A program made the translations under genes and the position numbers. From assembly GCA_013043685.1 (NCBI GenBank), contig JABDNT010000021.1:1-64000 (forward strand): 64,000 bases of DNA, given 5' to 3'. Numbering within the stretch: position 1 is the stretch's first letter; every line of letters starts with the position of its first letter. Shown here one piece after another: positions 7,482 to 18,369 of this stretch. The notes beneath the pieces are model-generated. The model had not been told where the DNA came from, made no database searches, and saw only the letters and a program-made list of their open reading frames with translations. This DNA is from Flavobacteriaceae bacterium. GTDB lineage: Bacteria > Bacteroidota > Bacteroidia > Flavobacteriales > Flavobacteriaceae.

Positions 7482-9530
7482 TTATTCGGGATATTCTACG
7501 CGTAGGTGGTAAATATTATTAAGTTTCTTCTTGAGTACCTTTTTAATGGTTTGAATTTCCTTAAAAGTGATATTCGCGTTTAAGAACTGTCCGTTCTCCA
7601 TCTGTACGCTCACTATCTTTTCAACGAAGGCATCGATCTTCGAAGACGTGGGTTCCTTTAAACTTTTACTGGCTGCCTCAACACTGTCTGCCATCATCAG
7701 TATAGCAGTTTCCTTGGAAAAGGGAATCGGTCCGGGGTACATAAAGTCTTTAGGATCGGCCTCACCACTTATTTCCTTTTCTTTACTATAAAAGAAATAA
7801 ACCAAATTAGTACCGTGGTGAGTTCTGATAAAATCAATAATTCGGTCCGGCAGATTATTCTTCCGTGCGATCTCAATACCCTTTATTACATGATCGATAA
7901 TGATTCTCGCACTTTCTTTAGGTGCTAACTCGTTATGGGTGTTCACCGCGTTCAATTGATTCTCTGTGAAATAGGTTGGGTTTATCATCTTCCCTATATC
8001 GTGATACAGGGCTCCAACTCTAACCAGCATTGCATTTGCACCGATCTCATTGGCAGCGGCTTCCGACAAGTTTGCAACGTTAAGAGAATGGTGAAAAGTC
8101 CCTGGTGCTTTGTTAGCTAACTCCTTTAACAGCTTAGTGTTAGTGTCGCTTAGTTCAAGTAAAGATACATCTGATACTAGCCCAAAGAGTTTCTCGTAGA
8201 AATAAATGAGAGGATGCGCAAAGAGCGTTGCCAAACCACACAAAATGAAATAACCAAATGTCTCCAATTCCAGGGTCTGTATATTACCCTCCTGAATAAT
8301 AAAAAATGCAAAATAACCGACGATATATATTAGTGTTATTTGCCCCACGGAAATAAACAGGTTCGCTCGTCGATACAATTCGGAAACAGTGAGTATAGTG
8401 ACAATACCAGCAATGATCTGAAGGAAGAGATACTCAAAACTATTAGGAACAATAAATCCTAAGAGAAGTAGCGTGAGCACATGGACGAAGAGCCCTAATC
8501 TGGGGTCGAAGAATGCCTTAAGGATCAATGGCAGTATACATAAGGGCACTACATATACGAATGCCGCATCCAGTTTCACAATAAAAGTGGTGAGAAACAC
8601 CATTAAGACTATATTGAAGAAGATGAAAGTGACTTTGGTGTTGTTCGAAAAGATCTCCTTGCGATATTTATTGAGAAACAGGAATAACATGAGAAAAACC
8701 AGGGAAACCAGCAATGCATAGCCCACCAGCAGCCATACGCGATTGGATTCACTCCAAACCTCTGATTGGTATTCCGCTTTAAGCGAATTCAGGATTTGGA
8801 AGGTATCCCCCTCCACCACTTCACCTTTGGCAATAATTCGTCCGTCTTTTTCAATGATCCCTCGATTTGGACTTATATCTTTTAATTCTGATTCAATCGC
8901 CGCTTCAGTTAGCTTATTATTGAAGGTAACATTGGGAGAGATAGACCGTTTTAATAGTATTTCCAACAGGTTTCGGACGCTTTCCGAATTAGATGCGCCA
9001 TTGATAAGGTTCAACACTCGATCGTCCAGTTCGTCCATTTTTAATATCTGGCCATAGGTAATCTCATCCACTTCATTCCCATTTTTGAGATATACCAGCT
9101 GATCTTGTGAATAGGCGTGAATTTCATCTGACAATCCGTGAATATTCACCTGGTCAATAATAGAGCTGCCAATATCGTATATGGCAGACTCTCTTATAGT
9201 GTAAAGCGTATCCACATATGATTCACTAAGTAATTGCCTGAGTTTTGTTTTATTTTGGTCAATAACACGAATATCCAGGTCGAAATATGGTACTACAAGT
9301 TTTCGAAGATCAGCTTTTTCATTTTCAAGAGCCTCCTCACTCTTCTTTATGGTAAAACTGAAAGGGGCATACAAATTCTCATACTGCCAGGGTTTTCCTT
9401 TCTGAAAATCATACTTGAACTGCCCTCCTCTCGGAAGTAAATAAATTACCAGTAAGGTTGAGGCTATAAACAGGAATACCTTGTAAACCAGAGATTGCTT
9501 TTTGGAGAACCGCGACAAACGTTTGTTCAT
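7482..9530 (-). CDS. 7TM-HD family phosphodiesterase (PgpH-like)
   Basis: A 682-residue membrane protein: a short cytoplasmic N-terminus, one span (about 15-35), a large extracytoplasmic 7TMR-HDED region (to about 260), a block of seven hydrophobic helices (about 265-450), and a C-terminal cytoplasmic HD domain with the HDIG motif (GALYHDIGKM) and upstream metal histidines (FHHSLNVANLSEAAANE). Relatives such as PgpH hydrolyse c-di-AMP, so this is the likely role. An in-frame start 16 codons further upstream exists, but MNKRLSRFSKKQ gives the normal domain start and is preferred. Confidence 0.88.
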   Translation of the reverse strand: MNKRLSRFSKKQSLVYKVFLFIASTLLVIYLLPRGGQFKYDFQKGKPWQYENLYAPFSFTIKKSEEALENEKADLRKLVVPYFDLDIRVIDQNKTKLRQLLSESYVDTLYTIRESAIYDIGSSIIDQVNIHGLSDEIHAYSQDQLVYLKNGNEVDEITYGQILKMDELDDRVLNLINGASNSESVRNLLEILLKRSISPNVTFNNKLTEAAIESELKDISPNRGIIEKDGRIIAKGEVVEGDTFQILNSLKAEYQSEVWSESNRVWLLVGYALLVSLVFLMLFLFLNKYRKEIFSNNTKVTFIFFNIVLMVFLTTFIVKLDAAFVYVVPLCILPLILKAFFDPRLGLFVHVLTLLLLGFIVPNSFEYLFLQIIAGIVTILTVSELYRRANLFISVGQITLIYIVGYFAFFIIQEGNIQTLELETFGYFILCGLATLFAHPLIYFYEKLFGLVSDVSLLELSDTNTKLLKELANKAPGTFHHSLNVANLSEAAANEIGANAMLVRVGALYHDIGKMINPTYFTENQLNAVNTHNELAPKESARIIIDHVIKGIEIARKNNLPDRIIDFIRTHHGTNLVYFFYSKEKEISGEADPKDFMYPGPIPFSKETAILMMADSVEAASKSLKEPTSSKIDAFVEKIVSVQMENGQFLNANITFKEIQTIKKVLKKKLNNIYHLRVEYPE

Positions 9531-9596
9531 AACCTCAAATGTACAGGAAAAAGTAGAAATAACGTAGCAGATATACAAGAAGCATTAGCAGTATTC

Positions 9597-9628
9597 ATTG
9601 ATAATTCACTTTATAATATGTAAATTTG
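9597..9628 (+). promoter_or_regulatory. Predicted Bacteroidota promoter for the thiolase gene
   Basis: A perfect -7 element TAAATTTG (9621-9628) follows ATTG (9597-9600) with a 20-base spacer. It lies 36 bases upstream of the chosen start and argues against the longer reading frame that begins at 9598. Confidence 0.55.
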
Positions 9629-9663
9629 CTTTCCTCTTAATAATTCGAAAAAAGTACGATCTA

Positions 9664-10842
9664 ATGAATAAAAAAGTAGTCATAGTTTCTGCTGCCAGAA
9701 CACCCATCGGGAGTTTTATGGGTAGTCTTTCATCATTATCAGCCGCACATTTGGGCTCTGTCGCGATTAAAGGAGCCCTGTCTAAAATAAACCTGGATCC
9801 TTCTCTTATTGAAGAAGTTTTCATGGGGAATGTGGTTCAGGCCGGTGTAGGTCAGGCGCCCGCCCGACAGGCTGCTCTTGGTGCCGGAATACCGGATTCT
9901 GTTCCATGCACAACTGTGAACAAAGTTTGTGCTTCGGGAATGAAAGCTGTGATGCATGGCGCCCAAGCCATTGCGCTTGGGGACGCGGATATAATAGTAG
10001 CAGGCGGTATGGAAAGCATGAGTAACATTCCTCACTACATGCATCTTCGCACTGCTCATAAATTCGGGCCAAAAAGCATGGAAGATGGCATGCAAAAAGA
10101 CGGTCTTGTGGACGCGTATGACAAGCAGGCCATGGGCGTATGTGCAGATCTTTGTGCTTCCGAATACGAATTCTCCAGAGAAGATCAGGATGCATTTGCG
10201 ATTCAGTCTTACGAACGTTCTGCGAAAGCATGGTCTGAAGGTAAATTTGCAAACGAAGTTGTTCCGGTTGAAGTTCCTCAAAGACGCGGAGAACCAGTGA
10301 TTGTATCCGAAGATGAAGAATACAAGAATGTTAAGATGGAAAAGATTCCGGCACTGAGGCCTGCATTTACCAAAGAAGGTACGGTTACTGCTGCAAATGC
10401 TTCCACCATTAATGATGGCGCTGGTGCAGTAATTCTTATGAGTGGTGAAAAAGCAGAGGAACTGGGATTGAAGCCGCTTGCGACTATAAAAAGTTATGCC
10501 GATGCAGCTCAGGAACCAAAGTGGTTTACCACTGCTCCTGCCAAAGCATTGCCCAAAGCGCTTGCCAAAGCCGGCCTAAGCCAGGATGAAATAGATTATT
10601 TTGAATTCAATGAAGCTTTTTCAGTAGTAGGTCTTGCTAATATGAAAATTCTTGGCTTGGATGACAGCAACGTTAACGTGAATGGTGGCGCCGTTTCCTT
10701 AGGGCATCCGCTGGGATGTAGTGGTGTTAGGATATTAATTACATTACTGAATATTCTTGAGAAGAATGATGCGCGTTACGGAGCAGCTGCTATATGTAAT
10801 GGTGGCGGTGGAGCATCTGCCATGGTAATCGAACGTAATTAA
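9664..10842 (+). CDS. Acetyl-CoA C-acetyltransferase (thiolase)
   Basis: A 392-residue thiolase that joins two acetyl-CoA to acetoacetyl-CoA or runs the reverse cleavage. The nucleophile is Cys89 in [11 protein letters not shown]. The C-terminal motifs NEAFSVVG and [14 protein letters not shown] supply the catalytic His and Cys. Length and arrangement are typical of the AtoB/PhbA group. The chosen ATG gives the standard [18 protein letters not shown] start; 22 extra codons upstream are unlike the family and overlap the promoter. It is separate from a full beta-oxidation operon here, so the direction (ketone body, branched-chain or biosynthetic use) is open. Confidence 0.93.
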   Translation: MNKKVVIVSAARTPIGSFMGSLSSLSAAHLGSVAIKGALSKINLDPSLIEEVFMGNVVQAGVGQAPARQAALGAGIPDSVPCTTVNKVCASGMKAVMHGAQAIALGDADIIVAGGMESMSNIPHYMHLRTAHKFGPKSMEDGMQKDGLVDAYDKQAMGVCADLCASEYEFSREDQDAFAIQSYERSAKAWSEGKFANEVVPVEVPQRRGEPVIVSEDEEYKNVKMEKIPALRPAFTKEGTVTAANASTINDGAGAVILMSGEKAEELGLKPLATIKSYADAAQEPKWFTTAPAKALPKALAKAGLSQDEIDYFEFNEAFSVVGLANMKILGLDDSNVNVNGGAVSLGHPLGCSGVRILITLLNILEKNDARYGAAAICNGGGGASAMVIERN

Positions 10843-10857
10843 TTTCCCTGCCTCTTG

Positions 10858-11607
10858 ATGAAATACGGCCTTTGTAACTTAAGTATTGTGCCCTTACGAG
10901 CTGAATCTTCGGATCAAAGTGAACTGGTCTCACAGATTCTTTATGGAGAGACATTCAAAGTACTTGAAAGACGTAAGAAATGGAGTAAGATCAGGCTGCA
11001 ATTCGATTCGTATGAGGGATGGATCGACAATAAACAATTTACAGAGATCTCTAAGGAGGATTTTAAGAAGTTGAACGAACTTCCAGTCCAATTATCTTCA
11101 GACCTCGTTAATTTCATCACTACCCGGGAAAACCAATTAATAATCATTACCATTGGCAGTAACGTGGCTGCTTCTGACTTTCTCGCTCATCAATATGAAG
11201 GAAACAAAGTAGAAAGCTCGCTAACAAAGGAAGCAATTATAGATACGGCGCTGCTTTATTTGAACGCTCCGTATTTATGGGGAGGAAAATCACCGCTCGG
11301 TATAGATTGCAGTGGTTTTACCCAGATGGTCTATAAACTTTGCGGATATTCCTTGTTACGCGATGCGAGTCAGCAGGCTTCACAGGGAGAAGCTTTAAGT
11401 TTTATTGAAGAAAGTGAGCCTGGCGACCTGGCTTTTTTCGATAACGAGGAAGGGATAATTACGCATGTCGGTATTATCATGGAAGACCACCATATTATTC
11501 ATGCTCATGGCAAAGTACGTATCGACAGGCTGGATCACACTGGGATCTTCAATGCGGAAAAGCGCACCCACACTCATAAACTTCGCGTGATAAAACGTAT
11601 TGTATAA
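10858..11607 (+). CDS. NlpC/P60 family peptidase with SH3-like domain
   Basis: A 249-residue cell-wall hydrolase of the C40 type, probably a gamma-D-glutamyl-diamino acid endopeptidase. Residues 1-60 form a bacterial SH3-like domain (the WSKIRLQFDSYEGWI segment). The C-terminal domain has the catalytic Cys in PLGIDCSGFTQMVY, the His in THVGIIME and a further polar residue in IIHAHG. No signal peptide is visible, so export is unclear. ATG at 10858 is preferred over the TTG codon just before it. It lies 15 bases after the thiolase gene, so it may be co-transcribed. Confidence 0.88.
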   Translation: MKYGLCNLSIVPLRAESSDQSELVSQILYGETFKVLERRKKWSKIRLQFDSYEGWIDNKQFTEISKEDFKKLNELPVQLSSDLVNFITTRENQLIIITIGSNVAASDFLAHQYEGNKVESSLTKEAIIDTALLYLNAPYLWGGKSPLGIDCSGFTQMVYKLCGYSLLRDASQQASQGEALSFIEESEPGDLAFFDNEEGIITHVGIIMEDHHIIHAHGKVRIDRLDHTGIFNAEKRTHTHKLRVIKRIV

Positions 11608-11640
11608 AAAAATCCTCCGTTGCTTTCGCTCGGGAGGATC
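11606..11640 (-). terminator. Terminator between convergent genes
   Basis: The stem ATCCTCC (11612-11618) and GGAGGAT (11633-11639) is followed, on the minus strand, by a run of Ts. It ends the TPR gene and may also act on the peptidase gene. Confidence 0.7.
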
Positions 11641-11662
11641 ATATATTTGTTACGCGGTTTTT

Positions 11663-12931
11663 TTATTCTCCGCCTTCCAATGCATCTAGTTTAGCTTTTG
11701 CGGCCTTGTGTTTATCATCCTCTCCCAGCTGGCTATAGATATTCATAAGAGTTCTAATTAGTTCCAGATTGTCTGGCTTGTCTGCCGAAGCAGCTTCCAA
11801 ATAAGGCATTGCTTCTCTGTACAGTCCGTTCTTAACTTCTTTCAGTTCGTCGTATCGATCATAGTCTGCGTTAGATGTTCCCAGGCTATTCATCTCTTCA
11901 ATGATCGGACCTTCACCAGCCAGTATGGTAGCGGCAATATTGATCTTTGCATTGGTGAAATCCGGATCCAATTCAAGTGCTTTCTTGTAATACGAGAGTG
12001 CTTTTTCTTTATCTCCTTTATTGGCAGAACCTACACCAAGATTGTAATATAATTCAGGATTGTTCGGGTCTGCAGCTATGATCTCTTCCATTAAAGAACT
12101 ATATTTTTCCATGTCACCCATTTTGTAGGCCATATCAGCTTCCGCCCGTAACAGGCTTTTATCATCGGGGTTCGCCTCACGGGCTTCTTTCATTAATGCA
12201 AGCGCTTTCTCATTTTCATTTCTACTGATGTAGATAAGTGTTACTTTCTGAAGTACATCACCACGAACCGACTGCGACATGCGTTCTGTTGGATTGGTGT
12301 ACTTACCGGTGAGCATATTGGTATTTCTGTCACTTTCACTTGCGAAAACTACTTCTTTTCCAGTTTCGATTTCGATCGCTACAAATTCCTTTCTAATACC
12401 TGTATATCCCTGATCGAGAAGGTCTTTGTAATACATCAAAGCCTTTTCGTAGTCCTTGGCATTGACTGCGTTTCCGGCAGCGTAATAGAGATCCGATGTG
12501 TCCTTCTGAATAGTGTAGCTCGTATATAATTTCTCGGCAGCGCCAGCATAATTCTTCGCATTCTGATCTGCTACGGCACTATTAACAAGTGCTACACGCA
12601 AATTTTGCATCCCTATCGCAACTTCATCTGCTGTCTTTCCGGCAGCACCGCTTTCATTGGCCATTTTAAAGGCTTCAGCCGCTGTCTTTAATTTACCATA
12701 ATCGGTCGTTCCAGCTTCAGCTAAGAAGGCCTTACCCTTTAACATGTAGAATTGAGATTTCATGGCACCGTCTGCATTACTCAATAAGCCTTCGGCCTGG
12801 TTAATATAAGATATGGCTTCTGAGGCGTTTCCTGCTTTCAATGCTTTTTCGGCCTTTTTTATTTCTTTTTTTTGTCCGAAAGCAATAGCGGAAATACAAA
12901 AAAGACCCGCCAGCAATAATTGTTTTTTCAT
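11663..12931 (-). CDS. Exported tetratricopeptide repeat protein
   Basis: A 422-residue protein with a clear signal peptide (MKKQLLLAGLFCISAIAFGQ, cleavage near residue 19). TPR-like helical hairpins appear near residues 25-60, 150-185, 225-260, 290-325 and 380-415; the most canonical is PELYYNLGVGSANKGDKEKA. It is probably periplasmic or surface-linked and serves as a protein-binding scaffold. It sits 17 bases downstream of gyrA and is likely transcribed with it, an arrangement I know from other Flavobacteriaceae. Its partner is unknown. Confidence 0.85.
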   Translation of the reverse strand: MKKQLLLAGLFCISAIAFGQKKEIKKAEKALKAGNASEAISYINQAEGLLSNADGAMKSQFYMLKGKAFLAEAGTTDYGKLKTAAEAFKMANESGAAGKTADEVAIGMQNLRVALVNSAVADQNAKNYAGAAEKLYTSYTIQKDTSDLYYAAGNAVNAKDYEKALMYYKDLLDQGYTGIRKEFVAIEIETGKEVVFASESDRNTNMLTGKYTNPTERMSQSVRGDVLQKVTLIYISRNENEKALALMKEAREANPDDKSLLRAEADMAYKMGDMEKYSSLMEEIIAADPNNPELYYNLGVGSANKGDKEKALSYYKKALELDPDFTNAKINIAATILAGEGPIIEEMNSLGTSNADYDRYDELKEVKNGLYREAMPYLEAASADKPDNLELIRTLMNIYSQLGEDDKHKAAKAKLDALEGGE

Positions 12932-12948
12932 TGTAATGGTTTTAATTT

Positions 12949-15480
12949 TTATTCATTGTTTTCTGTATTCGATTCGTTAGTATCAAGAGTGGTGCCATTT
13001 TCTCCTTCTGAGGTTTCATCCCCGTTTTCATCCACATCGTCTTCGTCGTGCATAACCTTGGCGACAGCCGCAATAGCGTCGTCCTCCTTAACTTTAATTA
13101 AACGAACCCCTTGAGTTGCTCTCCCCATTACTCTAAGGTCTTCGACCGCCATTCGAATGGCGATCCCCGATTTGTTGATGATCATCAGGTCATCTGAATC
13201 ACTCACATTCTTGATGGCCACTAAGTTACCAGTTTTTTCCGTAACATTTATGGTTTTTACTCCTTTCCCACCGCGGTTAGTGATGCGATAATCTTCAATG
13301 CTCGAGCGTTTACCATAACCGTTTTCAGAAACTACGAGAATTTCTGTTTCGGCATCTTCAATGGCTATCATACCAATAACTTCGTCATCCTTATGTCCCA
13401 GTCTAATACCGCGAACACCGGAAGCATTTCTACCCATGGGCCTCGTTTTTCCTTCTTCAAAACGTATCGCTTTTCCACTCTTAACAGCTAACATAACCTG
13501 GCTGTCTCCTGTGGTGAGTTTCGCTTCCAGAAGTTCATCATCTTCCTTTATGGTTATTGCATTGATTCCATTGGTTCTGGGGCGTGAATATTGCTCCAGC
13601 GGAGTTTTCTTAACCTGGCCTTTTTTAGTCGCCATGATCACATAATGACTGTTGATGTAATCCTCATCTTTCAGGTCCTGCGTACAAATAAAAGCTTTCA
13701 CCTTGTCATCGGGAGATATATTGATCAAATTCTGAATAGCTCTACCCTTTGAAGTCCTGCTTCCTTCGGGGATTTCAAATACACGCATCCAAAAACACTT
13801 CCCTTTTTGAGTAAAGAACAACATATACTGGTGATTTGTCCCTACGAACAAATGTTCGAGGAAGTCCTCAGTACGAGTTGCGGAAGCTTTTTGACCAACC
13901 CCGCCCCGGTTCTGTTTCTTATATTCGGTCAATGAGGTTCGCTTTATGTAACCCGCGTGTGAAATAGTGATCACTACTTTCTCATCTGCGATAAGATCAG
14001 TAATACTTACATCACCTCCGGCATACTCTATAACCGACCTCCGCTCGTCTCCATATTTGGTTCTGATCTCTTCGAGCTCGTCCTTGATGATCTGCATACG
14101 CCGTTCTTTCTTCGCCAGGATATCTTTATAATCCTCGATGGTATTCATCAATTCGTCATACTCTGTTCTCAATTTATCCTGTTCCAGTCCGGTAAGCTGT
14201 CTAAGTCGCATTTCCACGATCGCTTTCGCCTGAATTTCAGAAAGTTCGAACGTTTCTATCAGTTTTTCACGAGCCTCGTCTGCATTCTTAGAGGCCCTAA
14301 TAAGCGCGATAACTTCATCGATATTGTCTGACGCGATAATAAGTCCTTCCAGTATATGTGCCCTTTCCTCTGCTTTGCGAAGTAAGTATTGAGTTCGGCG
14401 TGTGACAACTTCATGACGATGTTCCACAAAATAATGGATCATCTCTTTCAGGTTAAGTAATCGTGGACGCCCGTTCACAAGTGCGATGTTATTTACACTG
14501 AAACTGGATTGCAGCTCTGTATACTTGTAGAGCATATTCAGCACGATATTGGGAATTGCATCGCGTTTTAGTATATATACGATCCGCATACCTTTTCTAT
14601 CGGATTCATCCCGGATATTGGATATCCCATCGATCCTCTTGTCGTTAACCAGGTCGGCCGTTTTCTTGATCATATTAGCCTTATTTACCTGATATGGTAT
14701 TTCGGTAACGATTATACACTCGCGTCCGTTAACCTCTTCAAAATTCGCTTTTCCACGCATTACAATTCGTCCGCGCCCAGTATGAAAAGCATCTTTCACC
14801 CCTTCATATCCATAGATCACACCTCCTGTAGGGAAATCTGGTGCTTTAACATGCTGCATGAGCTCATCGATCTCAATGTCGGTATTATCGATATATGCTA
14901 TGGTTCCGTCGATCACCTCCGTAAGATTGTGAGGAGGCATATTGGTGGCCATACCTACTGCGATACCGGAGGCCCCATTGATCAATAGTCCCGGGACCCG
15001 CGTAGGAAGCACTGTTGGTTCGTGTAAGGTATCATCGAAGTTGAGCTGATGGTCAACCGTTTCTTTATCAATATCAGAAAGCATATCCTCGGATATCTTC
15101 TGCATCCTTGCTTCAGTATACCGCATTGCAGCAGGGCTATCGCCATCTATGGACCCAAAATTTCCCTGACCGTCCACAAGCATATATCGCAAACTCCACT
15201 CCTGCGCCATTCTCACCATGGCATCATACACCGATGTATCACCGTGTGGGTGATATTTACCCAATACCTCACCAACGATCCTGGCAGATTTCTTATGGGC
15301 GCTGTTCGCCCTTACTCCTAATTCGTGCATTCCATACAGTACACGTCTGTGAACAGGTTTCATTCCATCCCGCACATCTGGCAGTGCTCGTGACACTATG
15401 ACGGACATAGAGTAATCTATGTACGCCGATTTCATTTCATCTTCAATGTTTATCGGGATAAGTTTTTCGCCTTCAGCCAT
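12949..15480 (-). CDS. gyrA: DNA gyrase subunit A
   Basis: GyrA is the DNA-cleaving subunit of gyrase. In this 843-residue protein the catalytic tyrosine is Tyr121 ([10 protein letters not shown]), and the quinolone-determining region reads [17 protein letters not shown]. The residue equivalent to E. coli Ser83 is Thr82, a state I know from susceptible flavobacteria and so not by itself a resistance mark. The C-terminal beta-pinwheel has a GyrA-box-like QNRGGVGQ. A short acidic tail ([18 protein letters not shown]) ends the protein. gyrA is followed by the TPR gene. Confidence 0.97.
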   Translation of the reverse strand: MAEGEKLIPINIEDEMKSAYIDYSMSVIVSRALPDVRDGMKPVHRRVLYGMHELGVRANSAHKKSARIVGEVLGKYHPHGDTSVYDAMVRMAQEWSLRYMLVDGQGNFGSIDGDSPAAMRYTEARMQKISEDMLSDIDKETVDHQLNFDDTLHEPTVLPTRVPGLLINGASGIAVGMATNMPPHNLTEVIDGTIAYIDNTDIEIDELMQHVKAPDFPTGGVIYGYEGVKDAFHTGRGRIVMRGKANFEEVNGRECIIVTEIPYQVNKANMIKKTADLVNDKRIDGISNIRDESDRKGMRIVYILKRDAIPNIVLNMLYKYTELQSSFSVNNIALVNGRPRLLNLKEMIHYFVEHRHEVVTRRTQYLLRKAEERAHILEGLIIASDNIDEVIALIRASKNADEAREKLIETFELSEIQAKAIVEMRLRQLTGLEQDKLRTEYDELMNTIEDYKDILAKKERRMQIIKDELEEIRTKYGDERRSVIEYAGGDVSITDLIADEKVVITISHAGYIKRTSLTEYKKQNRGGVGQKASATRTEDFLEHLFVGTNHQYMLFFTQKGKCFWMRVFEIPEGSRTSKGRAIQNLINISPDDKVKAFICTQDLKDEDYINSHYVIMATKKGQVKKTPLEQYSRPRTNGINAITIKEDDELLEAKLTTGDSQVMLAVKSGKAIRFEEGKTRPMGRNASGVRGIRLGHKDDEVIGMIAIEDAETEILVVSENGYGKRSSIEDYRITNRGGKGVKTINVTEKTGNLVAIKNVSDSDDLMIINKSGIAIRMAVEDLRVMGRATQGVRLIKVKEDDAIAAVAKVMHDEDDVDENGDETSEGENGTTLDTNESNTENNE

Positions 15481-15739
15481 AAAAATTTACCTTTAAAATT
15501 TAATGTTAAATCTAAAAGGCAAGATACACCTTTTTGTAAGTTTTAATAGGGGTTAACGACGGATTAATTCACGATTTTATTAACAAATAATTAGTAGTAA
15601 TTCGTTAATAAGTATCGACCTTTATACTTTGAATATTCAATGTTTTTTTGTCCTTTTACTACAGTTGTTCTAAAGTGGGTATGGTTTTTGCCTAATTTTA
15701 GGTAAATTTAGCGTTTTAGAAGGAATAGGATTTAAATTT

Positions 15740-18295
15740 ATGGATGATAATTTTTCCCCAAGAGTAAAAGATGTAATTGCATATAGCAAGGAGGAGGCCT
15801 TACGATTAGGCCACGATTTTATTGGTACCGAGCATCTGATGCTGGGATTACTTCGTGATGGGAATGGTAAGGCAGTAACTATCCTTAATGCACTGGATGT
15901 CGACCTTAACCACTTAAGACGAAAAGTAGAGATTTTAAGCCCCGCAAACCCAAGCCCCGGAACCAGTACGAATGATAAAAAGAACTTACATCTCACGAGA
16001 CAGGCAGAACGCGCTTTGAAAACTACCTTCCTTGAAGCAAAGTTATTTCAAAGCTCTTCGATCAATACAGCACATTTGCTATTGTGTATCCTGCGCAATG
16101 AGAATGACCCTACCACTAAGCTACTGAACAAACTGAAGGTAGACTATGATGGTGTTAAAGATCAATTCAAACTTATGATCACAAACGATGAAGATTATAT
16201 AGAAGGACCTACCTCAGAATCATTTCCGAATGAAGATGAATCTGCAGGCGATGAAGAGACCTCTAAGGAAAACCTGTTCTCCGGTTCTGCCGGTAAAGGG
16301 AGTAAAAAGTCCAAGACCCCTGTTTTAGATAACTTTGGAAGAGATCTTACCAGTTTAGCCGAAGAAGGTAAATTGGATCCGGTAGTTGGCCGTGAAGCTG
16401 AAATTCAGAGAGTTTCGCAGATCCTTAGTCGAAGAAAAAAGAATAATCCACTCCTCATTGGGGAACCTGGTGTGGGTAAGTCGGCCATTGCCGAAGGACT
16501 AGCACTTCGGATCATTCAAAGGAAAGTCTCGCGGATCTTATATGACAAGCGAGTGGTTACCCTGGATCTTGCCAGTCTTGTAGCAGGAACGAAATATCGC
16601 GGTCAGTTCGAAGAACGGATGAAGGCCGTGATGAACGAATTAGAGAAGAATGACGACATTATTTTGTTCATTGATGAGATTCATACCATCGTAGGCGCTG
16701 GTGGCGCTACGGGGTCTCTGGATGCTTCTAATATGTTCAAGCCAGCCCTCGCTCGGGGCGAAATTCAGTGCATCGGCGCAACGACACTGGATGAATACCG
16801 ACAATATATAGAGAAGGATGGAGCCCTGGAAAGACGTTTCCAGAAAGTATTGGTGGAGCCAACCACTGTTGAAGAGACGATCGAAATTCTTCAGAATATT
16901 AAGGATAAGTACGAGACACATCATAATGTGAGTTATACGGATGATGCTCTTGAGGCCTGTGTGAAACTCACCAATAGATATATGACGGAAAGATTCCTTC
17001 CGGACAAGGCTATAGACGCCCTGGACGAAGCGGGATCACGTGTTCATATCACAAACATTAATGTTCCGGAAAAAATTCTTGAGATCGAACAGAAACTCGA
17101 AGAAGTTCGCGAATTGAAAAATTCAGTGGTTAAGAAACAGAAATACGAAGAGGCGGCAAAACTTAGAGATGATGAAAAGAATCTTGAGAAAGAACTGGCT
17201 ACGGAGCAGGAATCATGGGAGAAAGAATCTAAATTGCATAAGGAAACCGTAGATGAGGAAAATGTAGCGGAAGTGGTTTCCATGATGACAGGTGTTCCTG
17301 TGAATCGTATCGCTCAAACTGAAAGTAATAAGCTGGCAGAATTACCCGATCGTATCAAAGGCAAAGTAATTGGGCAGGATGAAGCTGTTTCTAAAGTAGT
17401 GAAAGCCATACAGCGTAATCGCGCCGGATTGAAGGATCCGAATAAACCGATTGGTTCGTTCATATTCCTTGGGCAAACTGGTGTAGGTAAGACGCAACTT
17501 GCAAAAGTATTGGCGAGAGAACTCTTTGATAGTGAAAATGCACTTGTGCGTGTTGACATGAGTGAATACATGGAAAAATTCGCTGTTTCCAGGTTAATTG
17601 GTGCACCTCCGGGATATGTAGGTTATGAGGAAGGTGGACAGCTTACCGAGAAAATTCGAAGAAAACCATACGCGGTTGTATTGCTCGATGAAATTGAGAA
17701 AGCACATCCCGATGTATTTAATATGTTGCTTCAGGTTCTTGATGACGGTTATTTAACCGACAGCCTTGGTAGAAAGATCGATTTTAGAAATACGATCATC
17801 ATTATGACATCGAACATCGGGGCAAGAAAGCTAAAAGATTTCGGACAAGGTGTTGGATTCGGTACAGCGGCTAAAGAAAGCCAGGCTGATTCACACGCCA
17901 AGGGTGTTATTGAGAATGCCTTAAAAAAGACATTTGCTCCGGAATTCCTTAATCGCGTAGACGATGTAATGGTCTTCAATACACTGGAACGTGAACATAT
18001 CCATGCGATTATCGATATCGAACTTGAAAAATTATACGAGCGGATTTCCGATATAGGTTATAAATTAATCCTTTCGGATAAAGCAAAGGATTATATAGTA
18101 GATAAAGGCTTCGACAAGGATTACGGTGCGAGGCCACTGAAACGAGCCATTCAGAAATATATTGAAGATGCTCTGGCAGAAGAGATCATTAACTCGAATT
18201 TACGAGAAGGTGATTCCATTTCAATGGACCTGGATGAGAAGAGCAATGAATTAAAGATCAAGATCAAGAAACAGAAAAAAACGACAGAGTCTTAG
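15740..18295 (+). CDS. clpC: ClpC-type ATP-dependent protease ATPase/chaperone
   Basis: An 851-residue class I Clp ATPase. It has an N-terminal Clp-N double repeat (about 1-145), AAA+ module 1 with Walker A GEPGVGKSA and Walker B IILFIDEIH, a coiled middle region with a UVR-like element (KKQKYEEAAKLRDDEKNLEKE), AAA+ module 2 with GQTGVGKTQ and LLDEIEKAHPDV, and a C-terminal D2-small domain. The UVR element marks ClpC rather than ClpB or ClpA. It would unfold proteins for ClpP, which is not in this window. The gene stands alone with a terminator after it. Confidence 0.95.
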   Translation: MDDNFSPRVKDVIAYSKEEALRLGHDFIGTEHLMLGLLRDGNGKAVTILNALDVDLNHLRRKVEILSPANPSPGTSTNDKKNLHLTRQAERALKTTFLEAKLFQSSSINTAHLLLCILRNENDPTTKLLNKLKVDYDGVKDQFKLMITNDEDYIEGPTSESFPNEDESAGDEETSKENLFSGSAGKGSKKSKTPVLDNFGRDLTSLAEEGKLDPVVGREAEIQRVSQILSRRKKNNPLLIGEPGVGKSAIAEGLALRIIQRKVSRILYDKRVVTLDLASLVAGTKYRGQFEERMKAVMNELEKNDDIILFIDEIHTIVGAGGATGSLDASNMFKPALARGEIQCIGATTLDEYRQYIEKDGALERRFQKVLVEPTTVEETIEILQNIKDKYETHHNVSYTDDALEACVKLTNRYMTERFLPDKAIDALDEAGSRVHITNINVPEKILEIEQKLEEVRELKNSVVKKQKYEEAAKLRDDEKNLEKELATEQESWEKESKLHKETVDEENVAEVVSMMTGVPVNRIAQTESNKLAELPDRIKGKVIGQDEAVSKVVKAIQRNRAGLKDPNKPIGSFIFLGQTGVGKTQLAKVLARELFDSENALVRVDMSEYMEKFAVSRLIGAPPGYVGYEEGGQLTEKIRRKPYAVVLLDEIEKAHPDVFNMLLQVLDDGYLTDSLGRKIDFRNTIIIMTSNIGARKLKDFGQGVGFGTAAKESQADSHAKGVIENALKKTFAPEFLNRVDDVMVFNTLEREHIHAIIDIELEKLYERISDIGYKLILSDKAKDYIVDKGFDKDYGARPLKRAIQKYIEDALAEEIINSNLREGDSISMDLDEKSNELKIKIKKQKKTTES

Positions 18296-18316
18296 CGTAT
18301 ATTTCTTTAACCGAAT

Positions 18317-18353
18317 AAGCACCTGTTTGAATCATAAAGCAGGTGCTTTTTTT
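18317..18353 (+). terminator. Rho-independent terminator after clpC
   Basis: The stem AAGCACCTG (18317-18325) pairs with CAGGTGCTT (18340-18348) and is followed by a T run. It lies in the 74-base gap before the DksA-type gene. Confidence 0.85.
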
Positions 18354-18369
18354 ATTACTGTTATTCGAA

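Noticed and set aside
9739-10281. 180-codon minus-strand frame inside the thiolase gene
   Set aside because: Shadow of a clear thiolase; composition is unlike the real proteins in the window.
15140-15260. Thr at the quinolone-sensitive position of GyrA as a resistance mutation
   Set aside because: Thr at this position is, as far as I know, the natural state in flavobacteria.
15481-15739. Promoters for gyrA and clpC
   Set aside because: Several TTTG and TA-rich boxes exist, but none has a good TAnnTTTG at the right spacing, so no site is called.
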